Part shown: piece after piece, positions 47,406 through 59,367 of the stretch | How positions within the stretch are numbered: position 1 is the stretch's first letter | Layout of the letters: each line of letters opens with the position of its first letter | Assembly (NCBI GenBank): GCA_026214975.1 | Contig: CM047806.1 | Location: 55,879,947 to 55,943,946 of the forward strand | Origin: Gentiana macrophylla | Lineage: Eukaryota > Streptophyta > Magnoliopsida > Gentianales > Gentianaceae | DNA: 64,000 nucleotides | Direction: 5' to 3' | The notes under the pieces: generated by a model | Told to the model about the DNA's origin: nothing | The model's input: the letters and a program-made list of their open reading frames with translations, nothing else | Databases searched by the model: none | Program-made: the position numbers and the translations under genes

Positions 47406-47985
47406 ACATACCCTAAAAATGTAAGAGAAGTAAGAGGATTCTTGGGTCATGTTGGATTCTATAGCGGTTCATTAAAGACTTTTCTAAGATAGCCAAGCCT
47501 TTGTCAACTCTCTTAAGAGAGGATGTGAAATTTGTTTTCACCTGAGTGTGAAAGAGCTTTTAAAGAATTAAAAGACAAGTTGATTACCTCGCCAATTCTT
47601 ATAGCACTGATCGAAAGCTCCTTCGAGCTTATGTGTGATGCTTCTAATTATGCGATCGGAGCGGTGCTAGGTCGAGAGTGGACGGGTGTTCCAACCTATC
47701 TACTACGCTAGTCACACTTTAAACCCAAAGACAAGTAAATTATGCAACAAGCGAGAAGGAGTTGTTGGCGAGAGTTTTTGCCATGGATAAATTTAGAAGC
47801 TATTTGCTTTGGTCGGAATTCTGATGCACGGGATGAGACCATTACGCATTGAAGTATCGTTGAGCAAGGCCGATGCCAAGCCTCGTTTGATGAGATGGAT
47901 CTTGATTTTACAAGAGTTTGATGTTCATATCCGGGACAAGAAGGGTAGCAAGAATGTGGTAGCCGATCACATGTCTCGGTGACCG
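47403..47985 (+). pseudogene. Athila-like RNase H region, forward copy
   Basis: YPKNVREVRGFLGHVGFY, RAFKELKDKLITSPILIA, MCDASNYAIGAVLGRE (47630-47675), then MRWILILQEFDVHIRDKKGS (47890-47950). These are the RT connection and RNase H blocks of gypsy elements. Frameshifted. Confidence 0.75.
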
Positions 47986-48049
47986 ATGATCATCAAATAG
48001 AGTCGGATGAGATTGGAATTGATTTTCCAACCGAGCAACTCATGACTAT

Positions 48050-49503
48050 TGATGTGTGCGAGGTTATTCTCGCCCGTCATCGAAAAGGTTCTCCTTGGTT
48101 TGCACTTTTGCAAACTTCTTGAGCGCGAGATATCGGACTCGACGACATATCAAAGAAAAGAAGAAATTCTTTTCGGATTTGAACTATTATGTGTGGGACG
48201 ACCCTATTCTCTTCAAGCGTTGTAAGGATGGATTACTCCGTAGGTGTGTCCCCGAGTTCGAGCAGAGGACATTATAGAGCAATGCCATGACGGACTGTGG
48301 GAGGTCATTATGGAGCTGGGAAGAGCGCTGCGAAGATTTTTGATCCGGTTTCTCTTCGGCCGACAATTTTAAGGATACAGAGAGTTTTGTAAAGGTTGTG
48401 ACCGGTGCCGGCGCACCGTAAACTTTCTCGGCGAATGGACATGCCCCTACACCCCATTCAACAATGTGAAGTTTTCGACGTGTGGGGTATTGACTTCATG
48501 GGACCGTTTCCATCCTCGTATGGGAACAAGTACATTCTCAGTCGCGTTGACTACGTGTCAAAATGGGTAGAGGCAATAGCAACACAGCGGAACGACCACA
48601 AGGTGGTCAAGAGCTTCACGAGGAAAAACATTTTTACACGGTTTGGTTGTCCACGAGCTCTCATCGCTGACGAGGAACTCACTTCGCAATACTCCATTAG
48701 AAAAGATTTTAGAACGATATGGGGTGAAACACAAAATCGCTACCCTTATCACCCTCAGACGAGTGGACAAGTTGAAGTAAGTAAATCAAGCCTGAAAAGC
48801 ATTCTTGAGAAGACGGTGAATTCTCATAGGACGGATCGTGGAGTAAACCGGATGATGTACTCGGGGCTCTGGGACGACTTTCAAAACTCCTATCGGCACA
48901 TCTCCGTTTCAGATGGTTTATGGTAAGGCCTGCCACCTGCCAATCGAGCTTGAGCACAGAGCATTCTGGGCTATTAAATTCTTGAACTTCGACAGCCAGT
49001 TATGCAGAGAAAAGCGATTGTTGCGATTGCGGGAGCTTGATGAGTTGAGACTCCGTGCCTACGAGAGCTCAAGAATCGATGAAGAGAGAGGACTAAACTT
49101 CTTCACGACAAGAAAATCAAGCATATAGAATTCAAAAAGAGGCGAATGGGTTTTACTTATATAATACCAAGTTACATCTGCTTTCTGGTAAGCTACGCAC
49201 CCGTTGGTCCGCCCCTTTGAAATTTCTCGGAGTTTTCCTAGTGGAGCCGTCGAATTGAAAAATAAGCAGGAGAGTTGTTCGAGTGAATGGTCATCGGTTG
49301 AAACACTATATTGGTCAACAAAAGGAACGACCGGTGGTTTTCCATCTAAACGACGCCCCTAGTCAAGATAAAGCTCCGATCTTTTGGAACCCGATGATTT
49401 ACGTCTCTCGTGAATTCTTTGATGATATTGTGATTACCGATGATACACCTCACCTTGTGGAATCGAAACCTAAAAAAGAAGAAGAGAAGAATCATAGGAA
49501 CTA
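48050..49503 (+). pseudogene. Athila-like integrase, forward copy
   Basis: Decayed zinc-binding region (HDGLWE near 48285), then the DDE core: [20 protein letters not shown] (48479-48537, first Asp), [12 protein letters not shown] (second Asp, about 48640-48675), [19 protein letters not shown] (Glu, about 48750-48800), and [20 protein letters not shown] across a frame change. The C-terminal domain has FEISRVFPSGAVE-like text and VNGHRLKHYIGQQ (49285-49325), ending PKKEEEKNHRN at 49503. Inserts element DNA into the genome in intact copies. Confidence 0.8.
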
Positions 49504-50082
49504 AGTGGATCTGTAAGTTTCTCGATATGGCCAATACGCTGGCGAGACTTTGTTTTTGTGGGATCCATACTATTGACCCGAGGAAATCAAGAATGATTCG
49601 GAAAGAGGCCTCACTTGCCTTTGACCGGGTTGAAAATTTTTGGGTTGTCGAGCAAACGACATTAACCAAAAGCGCCACCGGGAGGCAACCCGCTTTCAAA
49701 AAAAAAAAACAAACAAACAAAAACTCTATTAGTTAAGGACTTAGTTATCGTATACCTTATCCTCAGTATAAATCGATGAGATATGTTGTAGGATTATCCT
49801 TCGAGTATATCAGAATGGCCCTAGATATATTCTATCATCATTTTCAGAGGATATGTCACGTTTTGTGTAGGTACATCTTATAAGTATCATTATTACTAGT
49901 TTGAAGGGGTATTAGCTAGTTTGCTTTGAATTTTTCAAGTTTGGACTTAGTGGAAGTTTTCTATGGCTATGCACACACATCAGGTGAACCTCGATTTATT
50001 GAGTATATGTTGTATTTGTTGAGGTGTCTATCTTTTCGGAGCCTTGATTCTTGTTTTGTTTTGCTCGACGAGCAAAAAGCTA
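49504..50082 (+). other. 3' noncoding region, forward copy, short form
   Basis: An A tract (49699-49710) lies where the reverse copy has about 1.45 kb of extra sequence between two T tracts. The rest is noncoding. Confidence 0.65.
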
Positions 50083-50095
50083 AGTGTGGGGGAGT
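50083..50095 (+). other. Polypurine tract, forward copy
   Basis: AGTGTGGGGGAGT directly before the LTR start TGTTTAGGG at 50096. Confidence 0.85.
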
Positions 50096-51827
50096 TGTTT
50101 AGGGTGATTTTATACGATTTCTAATGTTATATTTTATAACAATTTCCTCCATATTCGTATAATTTGCATAGAAATCAAGGGTTTAATCGAATTATTGAGC
50201 AAATGAGTTTTAAAAGTGGTTAAGTGCAAATTTGTGTTAATTATGTGGTTTCATTGATAAAAATCTTTGAATATGAGATGTTACATTTTGCACGATGTTA
50301 TCATGAATGTAGATGCGCTTGCATGTTAAATGAGGAGCTTAAGCGAAGATCGATGAAGATTAAGAAGAAAGCTCGATTCGAATAAAGAAAGCTCGATTCG
50401 ATTCGCCCAAACTTGGTGATCAAGTATTTCAAAATATGCCACGTAACATTATATTTTGAGGCCTAAAAGATGGATTTTGAGGAAAGAAGAAGAAGATGCC
50501 ACGAGTTTACGAGATCAACGGATCAATATTTTCCAACGCATTTATCGTAACCTGTTTTCGATGGAAATTTTACCCGATTTAGAGGCATTTTCAGGGGAAG
50601 AGTTCTTGACGAAAGTTGTAGATACTAAAATGAGCTTTCCAACGCATTTTGAATCACGTCAATCGAGGTCTACAACTCAGTTATGATTTTTATCGAACTG
50701 CTTTGGAATTACGGACGAACCGGAGATATTTTGGCCAAGTTTGATGCATGTTACTCCATGTGCTCCTTAATGATGATGATGATGAGTCATAACAAACTCC
50801 ACATGCTATTTTAGTGATTTCCTCACTTCACATGCAAAGTCATTATCACCTTCACATGCTTATAACAAACTTGAGAATATTCCTTAGCATATTCTCCCAA
50901 AATATCTCCTCAATCTATAACCTCTCCTTATACACCTCCCTCAACTCTCCCTATAAGAACTCCCTCATTTCCATCCATAAAGCGCCCCTCTTGGTCACTT
51001 TTGGCCAAGCTTTTACTTCCCCGCTTTTATGTAAATACTCTGTAGGCGTTATGCCGAGAATAAATTAGAATAGTAATCTTGTTGTAATCGCCGAGCTACG
51101 ATACTCGATTTCGAAATCATAATCGAGGATGATTGGCTAAGGTCTCAAGCTAGAACCATCGTTGTGAAGCCACCATCACGAATAAATAAGGATTTCGCTT
51201 TAATTCATTTTTCGTAAGTTATCTTGTTCTTCCTTCATGTTTTACTTTGTTTAAGTGCAATGTGTATGAACAATATGTGTGTTGCATGATATTCGAATTT
51301 AGATACGAAGTTGATGAATTAAGTAGATTATCGTGAAGGAGAATGATAATATTCTTCCAACATACGTAAGTTGAGGGTGAATGTTATTAGATTAGGATTT
51401 ATATCCATATCTTTGATCCGTAAATGCTTTAGTTGTACGAGAGTGGTGAACTAATTAAAAGCGATGAATCGTGGAAAATGCCTCTTTAGCAGATAATAAT
51501 CCAAGAACTTACGAATGAACATGTGTCTTTCTTGTTATTTTCGGTGGGGTGGTGGATCATCGGTGCGTTCTAGTTGTTTTAAATTATAAATTTTATTATC
51601 GTAGTTTTATTTATTTTCACGCGTTTGCTACCTTAGTTTGTTAATTGAAAATCGAGATCATAATCATCAACTTTATAAAAGAAATCGAAGGCAAAAACTC
51701 TTTTCATTACAAGTCCTGCGGATACGATCCGGTTTCACCACTTATAGCTGCGAGCCTTCAAGACCAGGGTTGACATCGGTTTTATTTTATTACTTGTTAT
51801 CTTTTGCTTTGCATAAAACCGCGAACA
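50096..51827 (+). repeat. Athila-like LTR, forward, complete
   Basis: From TGTTTAGGGTG to CCGCGAACA, 1732 bp. The same tips occur in the other two long LTRs. It is followed by AGTTTTT, the spacer normally found between a 5' LTR and the primer site, although a polypurine tract precedes it, as for a 3' LTR. Confidence 0.85.
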
Positions 51828-51842
51828 AGTTTTTCAAAAACT
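51828..51842. other. 15-bp palindromic junction of the two Athila-like copies
   Basis: AGTTTTTCAAAAACT joins the ends of two LTRs in opposite orientation. Each half equals the LTR-primer site spacer (AGTTTT). Confidence 0.85.
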
Positions 51843-53575
51843 TGTTCGGCGGTTTTATGCAAAGCAAAAGATAACAAGTAATAAAATAAAACCGATGTCA
51901 CCGCAAGCGCTAAGGCTCGCAGCTATGGTGAAACCGGATCGTATCCGCAGGACTTGTACGAAAAAGAGTTTTTTTTTCGCTTCGCCGATTTCTTTTATAA
52001 AGTTGATGATTATGATCTCGGATTTTCAATTAACAAACTAAGGTAGCAAACGTGAAAATAAATAAAACTACGATAATAAAATTTATAATTTAAAACAACT
52101 AGAACGCACCGATGATCCACCACCCCACCTAAAATAACAAGAAAGACACATATTCATTCGTGAAGTTCTTGGATTATTATTCGCTAAAGAGGCATTTTCC
52201 TTTCGGTTCATCGCCTTTAATTAGTTCACCACTCGCGTACAACTAAAGCATTTACGGATCAAAGATATGGATATAAATCCTAATCGACAACATTCACCCT
52301 CAACTTACGATGTTGGAAGAATATTATCATTCTCCTTCACGTAATCTACGAATTTATCAACTATCGTATCTAAATTCGATTAGCATGCAACATAAGTATA
52401 GATCATACAAATTGCACTTAAACAAAGTAAAACATGAAGGAAGAACAAGATAACTTACTTAAAATGAATTAAAGCTAAATCCTTATTTATTCCGGTGATG
52501 GTGGCTTCACAACGATGGTTCTAGCTAGAGAGACCTTAGCCAATCATCCTCGATTATGATTTTGAATCGTGGCCGTAGCTCCAAAGATTACAACAAGATT
52601 ACTATTCTAATTTATTCTCGCATAATGCCTACAGAGTATTTACATAAAAGACGGAAAAGTAAAAGCTTGGCCAAAAGTGACCAAGGAGGGGCGCTTTATG
52701 GATGGAAATGAGGGAGTTCTTATAGGGAGAGTTGAGGGAGGTGTATAAGGAGAGGTTAGTAGTTGAGGAGATATTTTGGGAGAATATGCTAAGGAATATT
52801 CTCAAGTTTGTTATAAGCATGTGGAGGTGATAATGACTTTGCATGTGAAAGAGGAGTCACTAAAATAGCATGTGGAGTTTGTTATGACTCATCATCATCA
52901 TCATTAAGGAGCACATGGAGTAACATGCATCAAACTTGGCCAAAATATCTCCGGTTCGTCCGTAATTCCAAAGCAGTTCGGTAAAAATCATAACTTGAGT
53001 TGTAGACCTCCGATTGACGTGATTCAAAATGCGTTGGAAAGCTCATTTTAGTATCTACAACTTTCGTCAAGAACTCTTCCTGAAAATGCCTCTAAGTCGG
53101 GTAAAATTTCCATCGAAAACAGGTTACGGTAGAAGCACGTTGGAAAATATTGATCCGCTGATCTCGTAAACTCGTGGCATCTTCTTCTTTCCTCAAAATC
53201 CATCTTTAGGCCTCAAAATATAATGTTACGTGGCATATTTTGAAATACTTGATCACCAAGTTTGGGCCGAATCGAATCGAGCTTTCTTTATTCGAATCGA
53301 GCTTTTTCTTAATCTTCATCCGATCTTCGCTTAAGCTCCTCATTTAACATGCAAGCGCATTCTACATTCATGATAACATCGCAAAATGTAACATCTCATA
53401 TTCAAAGATTTTTATCAATGAAACCACATAATTAACACAAATTTGCACTTAACCACTTTTAAAACTCATTTGCTCAATAATTCGATTAAACCTTGATTTC
53501 TATGCAAATTATACGAATATGGAGGAAATTGTTATAAAATATAACATTAGAAATCGTATAAAATCACCCTAAACA
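51843..53575 (-). repeat. Athila-like LTR, reverse, 3' LTR
   Basis: 1733 bp, reverse complement of the LTR at 50096-51827 with scattered single-base differences and small indels. The outer end (TGTTTAGGG on the minus strand) abuts the polypurine tract. Confidence 0.85.
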
Positions 53576-53591
53576 ACTCCCCACACTTAGC
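53576..53591 (-). other. Polypurine tract, reverse copy
   Basis: Minus strand AAGTGTGGGGAGT before the LTR, one G shorter than in the forward copy. Confidence 0.8.
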
Positions 53592-55637
53592 TTTTTCTCG
53601 TCCGAGCAAAACAAAACAAGAATCAAGGCTCAAAAAGATAGACACCTCAAAGAAATACAACATATACTCAATAAATCGAGGTTCACCCCGATGTGTGTGC
53701 ATAGCCATAGAAAACTTCCACTAAGTCCAAACTTGAAAATTCAAAGCAAACTAGCTAATACCCCTTCAAACTAGTAATAATGATACTTATAAGATGTACC
53801 CTACAAAACGTGACATATCCTGAAAAGAATGATAGAATATATCTAGTAGGCCATTCTCGATATACTCAGAGGATAATCCCTACAACATATCTCGCTACTT
53901 TATATACTGGGATAAGGTATACGATAACTAAGTCCTTAACTTATTCATAATAATAAATTTTTTCGATTTTTATTTCACTTTTTTTTTTTTTTTTTTTCAA
54001 CACACATCAGAATGAGCTTTTGCCCGTCATACTAGAATAGGACATTTCGAGATAATCCCCTATCTACTCAAATCATAAGGCAGCTTTTTCTAACTGTCGT
54101 GAGCTTTTGGTCATCATAGTGGTATAGGACATTTCGAGATAATGCCCTACCGCACTCAAATCATCGACCGACTTCGACACACACAATTGATTACTTTTTC
54201 GAGATTTCGGCAGGCAAGTGGTTAACATGCTAAAAGCAATTCAAACCTAATGAGCATAACACCTCAAGCAATGATTTATTTGTTAATTATTGTGCAAGAA
54301 CATTAGTTATGTTTCACTTATCACATTCAAACGCTCGATATTCACAATATATCATACTCGCTATAAACACAAACTATCATAATTCTCACGATACGCGCCA
54401 GACGTTAGCACTAAGCACATGACTTTATAAGATAATCAAAATCACTAATCAAAAAGGGATATAGCTTTATAATTTAGCTCATCATTCACTATGGCTCGTG
54501 AAAAATATATTGGGTGAAACAACTAACTTATCGAACATACGGAATATAGCATTAATGACTATAAAAACCGAACAAAGATATGCATTGTTTACTCGGGACT
54601 AAACAAAAATTTGAAAATTTAGCCCATTTAGCATAGAATCAAAATAATTTAAGCAAATGGTAGATACACATAAACCGATCCCTCCCCCACACTTAAATCA
54701 CAACATGTCCTCAGGTTGTGCAGAATGTAAAAAGAAAAAAGAACACTTAGCCGATTGTGGTTCGAAAGTGGCAATTCGGAAGTGGCCTAGAATCACCCAG
54801 AAATGCTCGATGAAAGCAGAGATCGTGGACCATCCACCGGAAAACGGCATCATCTCGAACTCACAATTGCTATCGCAAATATCCCGCACATCATGGGAAA
54901 ACAAGACGTACTCGGGATAGGGGCACAAAAGATGATAGACAAGGCAACATCATGGAATAAAGACAGAAATAAACTATGCACAAAAAGGAGAAGATATCTA
55001 GGTTACCGCCCTAGTAGGGCTTAATTATAGTCGGGAGCTCGACTAGACAATAAAATTTCAACTCGGTCACTTTGAATTTCCTATTCCCTTAGTTGCATAG
55101 TAGTTAAACTAATACATGTCACACATTATTTGAAAATTTAAAAACAGACTAGGTCATGATATGAAATATGTGACAAAGTATTAACTATGAGTCTTTTATA
55201 CCCAGATCCTCAAGGGTTATTTCAAATTGTTCTAACAACCTAAATCTAAGAAATGATGCATTTGAATTTTTCTTTGTACTCCTCGGGATTTTCGGATAAC
55301 CTCCTAATCGCTCCTTTAAATGACATTCAAACATTCATCCCGAGACTTGGTGAAACAAAATGAAAATCAATCCAAGTATTAGAAAACTATTATCCAAAGT
55401 ATGAGTAAAGTATAATGCAAAATGTAGAGTTTTTTTTTTTTTTTTTTTTTAAACGGGTTGCCTCCGGTAGCGCTTTTGGTTAATGTCGCTTGCTCGACAA
55501 CCCAAAAATTTTCAACCCGGTCAAAGCAGTGAGGCCTCTTTCCGAATCATTCTTGATTTCCTCGGGTCAATAGTATGGATCCCACAAAAACAAAGTCTCG
55601 CCAACGTATTGGCCATATCAAGAAACTTCAGATCCAC
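53592..55637 (-). other. 3' noncoding region, reverse copy, long form
   Basis: Contains a ~1.45-kb segment (about 53998-55450) bounded by T tracts and absent from the forward copy. Inside, GGACATTTCGAGATAAT.CCC occurs twice (54040, 54128) with GAGCTTTTG words. A second polypurine-like motif lies at 54679-54694. No long frame survives; in Athila elements an env-like gene can lie here, but I see none. Confidence 0.6.
54679..54694 (-). other. Second polypurine-tract-like motif
   Basis: Minus strand GAGGACATGTTGTGATTTAA leads to AAGTGTGGGGGAGGGA. The same text usually marks the real 3' polypurine tract in this group. It may be a central tract or the relic of an older 3' end. Confidence 0.5.
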
Positions 55638-57072
55638 TTAGTTCCTATGATTCTTCTCTTCTTCTTTTTTAGGTTTCGGGCCCACAAGTCGAGGTGTATC
55701 ATCAAGAATCACAATATCATCAAAGAATTCACAGAGACGTAAATCATCGGGTTCCAAAAGATCGGAGCCGTCTTGACTAGGGACGCGTTTAGATGGAAAA
55801 CCACCGGTCGTTCCTTTTGTTGACCAATATAGTGTTTCAACCGATGACCATTCACTCAACAACTCTCCTCGCTTATTTTTCAATTCGACGGCTCCACTAG
55901 GGAAAACCCGAGAAATTTCAAAGGGCCGGACCAACGGTGCGTAGCTTACCAGAAACAGATGTAACCTGGTATTATATAGTAAAACCCATTCGCCTCTTTG
56001 AATTCTATATGCTTGATTTTCTTGTCGTGAAGAAGTTTAGTCCTCTCCTTCATCGATTCTTGAGCTCGTGAGGCCTGGAGTCTCGAACTCATCAAGCTCC
56101 CGCAATCGCAACAATCGCTTTCTCTGCATAAGCGGGCCGCGGGTTCAAGAATTTAATAGCCCGTAATGCTCGTGCTCAAGCTCGATTATTAAGGTGGCGT
56201 GCCTTACCATAAACCATCTCAAACGGAGATGTGCCGATAGGAGTTTTGAAAGTCGCCCCAGAGGCCCGCAGTACATCATCCAGCCGCTCCAAATCCGCCC
56301 TATGAGAATTCACCGCCTTCTCAAGAATGCTTTTCAGGCTTCGGTTACTTACTTCAACTTGTCCACTGCCTCGAGGGTGATAAGGGGTAGCGATTTTGTG
56401 TTTCACCCCATATCGTTCTAAAATCTTTTCTAATGGAGTATTGCGAAGTTGAGTTCCTCGTCACCGATGAGAGCTCGTGGACAACCAAACCGTGTAAAAA
56501 TGTTTTTCCTCGGAAGCTCTTGACCACCTTGTGGTCGTTCCATGTGTTGCTATTGCCTCTACCCATTTTGACACGTAGTCAACGCAGAGACAGAATGTAC
56601 TTGTTCCCATACGAGGATGGAAACGGTCCCATGAAGTCAATACCCCATACGCCTAAAACTTCACATTGTTGAATGGGGTGTAGGGGCATGTCCATTCGCC
56701 GAGAAAGTTTACGTGTTGGCACCGTCACAACCTTTACAAAACTCTCAGTATCCTTAAAATTGTCGGCCAAGAGAAACCGGATGAAAAATCTTCGCAGTTA
56801 GCCTTCCCCAGCTCCATAATGACCTCCCACAGTCCGTCATGGCATTGCTCTATAATGTCCTCTCGCACGAACTCGTGGACACACCTACGGAGTAATCCAT
56901 CCTTACAACGCTTGAAGAGAATAGGTCGCCCCACACATAATAGTTCAAACCAAAAGAATTTCTTCTTTTGTCGATATGTCAGTCGTGGTCCAGATATCCG
57001 CCGCTCAAGAAGTTTGCAAAAAGGTGCAAACCAAGGAGAACCTTTTCCAAGACGGGGGGAATAACCTCGCAC
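55638..57072 (-). pseudogene. Athila-like integrase, reverse copy
   Basis: N to C on the minus strand: decayed zinc-binding part (57072-56830), [20 protein letters not shown] (56580-56645), [14 protein letters not shown] text where the second Asp should be, TPYHPRGSGQVEVSNRSLKS (56330-56395, Glu), PFEMVYGKARHL, then the C-terminal domain PFEISRVFPSGAVELKNKRG (55930-55870) to PKKEEEKNHRN, stop at 55638. Longer uninterrupted stretches than the forward copy, but still several frameshifts. Confidence 0.8.
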
Positions 57073-57138
57073 ACATCAATAGTCATGAGTTGCTCGCTTG
57101 GAAAATCAATTCCAATCTCATCCGACTCTATTTGATGA

Positions 57139-57724
57139 TCATCGGTCACCGAGACATGTGATCACTACCACATTCTTGCTACCCTTCTTGTCCCGGATAT
57201 GAACATCAAACTCTTGTAAAATCAAGATCCATCTCATCAAACGAGGCTTGGCATCGCCTTGCTCAAATGATACTTCAATGCGTAATGGTCTCGTCTGCAT
57301 CAGAACTTCCGACCCAAGCAAATAGCTTCTAAATTTATCCATGGCAAATTCATCGCCAACAACTCCTTCTCGCTTGTTGCATAATTTACTTGTGCTGGGT
57401 TTAAAGTGTGACTAGCGTAGTAGATAGGTTGGAACCGCGCCCACTCTCTCGACCTAGCACCGCTCCGATCGCATAATTAGAAGCATCACACATAAGCTCG
57501 AAGGAGCTTTCACCGGGTGCTATAAGAATTGGCGAGGTAATCAACTTGTCTTTTAATTCTTTAAAAGCTCTTTCACACTCAGGGGTGAAAACAAATTTCA
57601 CATCCTCTCTTAAGAGAGTTGACAAAGGCTTGGCTATCTTAGAAAAGTCTTTAATGAACCGCCTATAGAATCCAACATGACCCAAGAATCCTCTTACTTC
57701 TCTTACATTTTTAGGGTATGTCAT
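57139..57724 (-). pseudogene. Athila-like RNase H region, reverse copy
   Basis: MTYPKNVREVRGFLGHVGFY, AFKELKDKLITSPILIAPGE, ELMCDASNYAIGAVLGRESG (57440-57510), then MDKFRSYLLGSEVLM and RWILILQEFDVHIRDKKGSK. The first Asp of the RNase H site is seen in CDAS. Confidence 0.8.
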
Positions 57725-58500
57725 TTTTCAATAGCTTTTACCTTCGCTTTGTCAACCTCTATACCTTCCTTGGACACCTTGTGTCCAAGAACAATTCCTT
57801 CTTCCACCATTAGGTGGCACTTCTCCCAATTTAAGACTAAGTCCTTCTCTATGCACCGACGTAACTTTATCAAGATTGTGTAAACAAAGTGGTCTAAATC
57901 TGTCCCGAATACAGAGAAGTCATCCATAAAAATTTCCATCACCTTCTCCACTAAACCATTGAAGATAGCCAGCATACATCTTTGAAATGTAGCTGGTGCG
58001 TTGCAGAGACCAAATGGCATCCTTCGGTAAGCGAAGGTACCGGAGGGACAGGTGAAGGTAGTCTTTTCTTGATCAGTGGGGTCGATAGCTATCTGAAAGT
58101 ATCCAGAATAGCCATCCAAAAAACAATAAAATTGCTTGCCACTAAGCCTCTCAAGGAGCTGGTCAATGAATGGCAAGGGAAAGTGGTCTTTTAGAGTTAC
58201 CTCATTTAGTCTTCTGTAGTCGATGCAAACTCTATAACCAGTGACTTGTCGTAAGGCAATCTCTTCCCCTTTTCATTCTTTTCAATAGTAATCCCTCCTT
58301 TCTTTGGCACCACCCGAGTGGGGCTCACCCATTCACTATCGGCTATTGGGTAGATGATACCCATGTCAAGCAATTTGATGATTTCCTTCTTAACGATTTC
58401 CTGCATGTGAGGGTTTAGCCTTCTCTCGAGGTCGTCTGCACCTTCTTCGATCCTCAACACCCCGATCTTATGCATACAGATATCGTGGCTTATCCCTTAA
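57721..58500 (-). pseudogene. Athila-like reverse transcriptase, reverse copy
   Basis: IGVLRIEEGADDLERRLNPH, SEWVSPTRVVPKKGGI (58290-58345), then an unbroken stretch (58176-57721) with FLDGYSGYFQIAID, CPSGTFAYRRMPFGLCNAPA, EIFMDDFSVFG (catalytic Asp pair) and LNWEKCHLMVEEGIVLGHKV. The frame breaks at about 58206 and at the RNase H boundary. This is the best preserved enzyme domain of the retroelements in the window. Confidence 0.88.
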
Positions 58501-58776
58501 TATCTCCCACTTGCCAACCAAAGGCGAGGATATTATCTTGCAGCACTTTGATAAGCTTTTCTTCCTCCTTCGGTTCTAACTTGATGAAATGATCAAAGGG
58601 AGCTTATCACCGTCCTCGAGAAAAATGTATTTCAAGTGTTGAGGCAAGGGTTTCAACACTAAATCGACGGTGGCTTCTCCACACTTGGTCTCAATTTATC
58701 TCCCTTAAGCTCTAGATCTCCAAGCTTATTATAAGGGCTCGAAGCATCATGGCCTCCCAAACAGACAGGGGCCTCA

Positions 58777-59367
58777 TCACCTTTGCAAACTGGGCATATC
58801 ACCATGCCTCTCCCTCATCTTCTTTCCTACCACCTCGTGGTAATCGTAACTTTCCTTGTCAATCTCTTCTAAAAATTTTATCCACTCCTCATTAGTCCAA
58901 GTTGCGAGATAGTTTATTGAATTCTTCCTCAAGAAAGTGCTTCTTTGCCGCCTTATCATTGATTGCTTTGTCTTCCCTATCCTTCCACCTCACATGCTTC
59001 CCTAACTTAACTTAGAATCGACTTCTTCTCGCGCAGTATTTTCTTGAATTTTCTCTTTCACTTGGATCAATAGTAGTCCCAACATCCTTCTCGAGGAGAA
59101 CAAAGATCTTCTCCTCCGCGTCTCTTCGCTCACGAGAGGGGCTACTGCTTCCCTGGTTGGCCCGACCGCCAACCGCTTCCCACTCCTCGCTTTATAGCAT
59201 TCACTCATCTTGACCATAGTTCCATGGTGCAATGAGATCGGTGCAAGAATTCTCGGTCATTTTGGACTGATTAACCCCTCGGGGTTCTTCTCAAGAAAAC
59301 TCGGTGACGACTTGAGGTCGACTTGCTTGTCGCCCTCAAATTTGTCCCATTTGCACCTCCAAATTTC
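58777..59367 (-). pseudogene. Gag-Pol linker with protease deleted, reverse copy
   Basis: The linker reads ..EEVDSKLS and runs into LRKNSINYLATWTNEEWIKF. In the forward copy about 750 bp with the whole protease lie between these points (45453-46205). The join lies in a GAGGAAGAA word present at both ends, so the loss looks like a microhomology deletion. This copy cannot make its own protease. Confidence 0.75.

Noticed and set aside
54657..55024. Overlapping frames in the Athila 3' region as an env-like gene
   Set aside because: They are plus-strand frames opposite to the element, without signal peptide or membrane segment.
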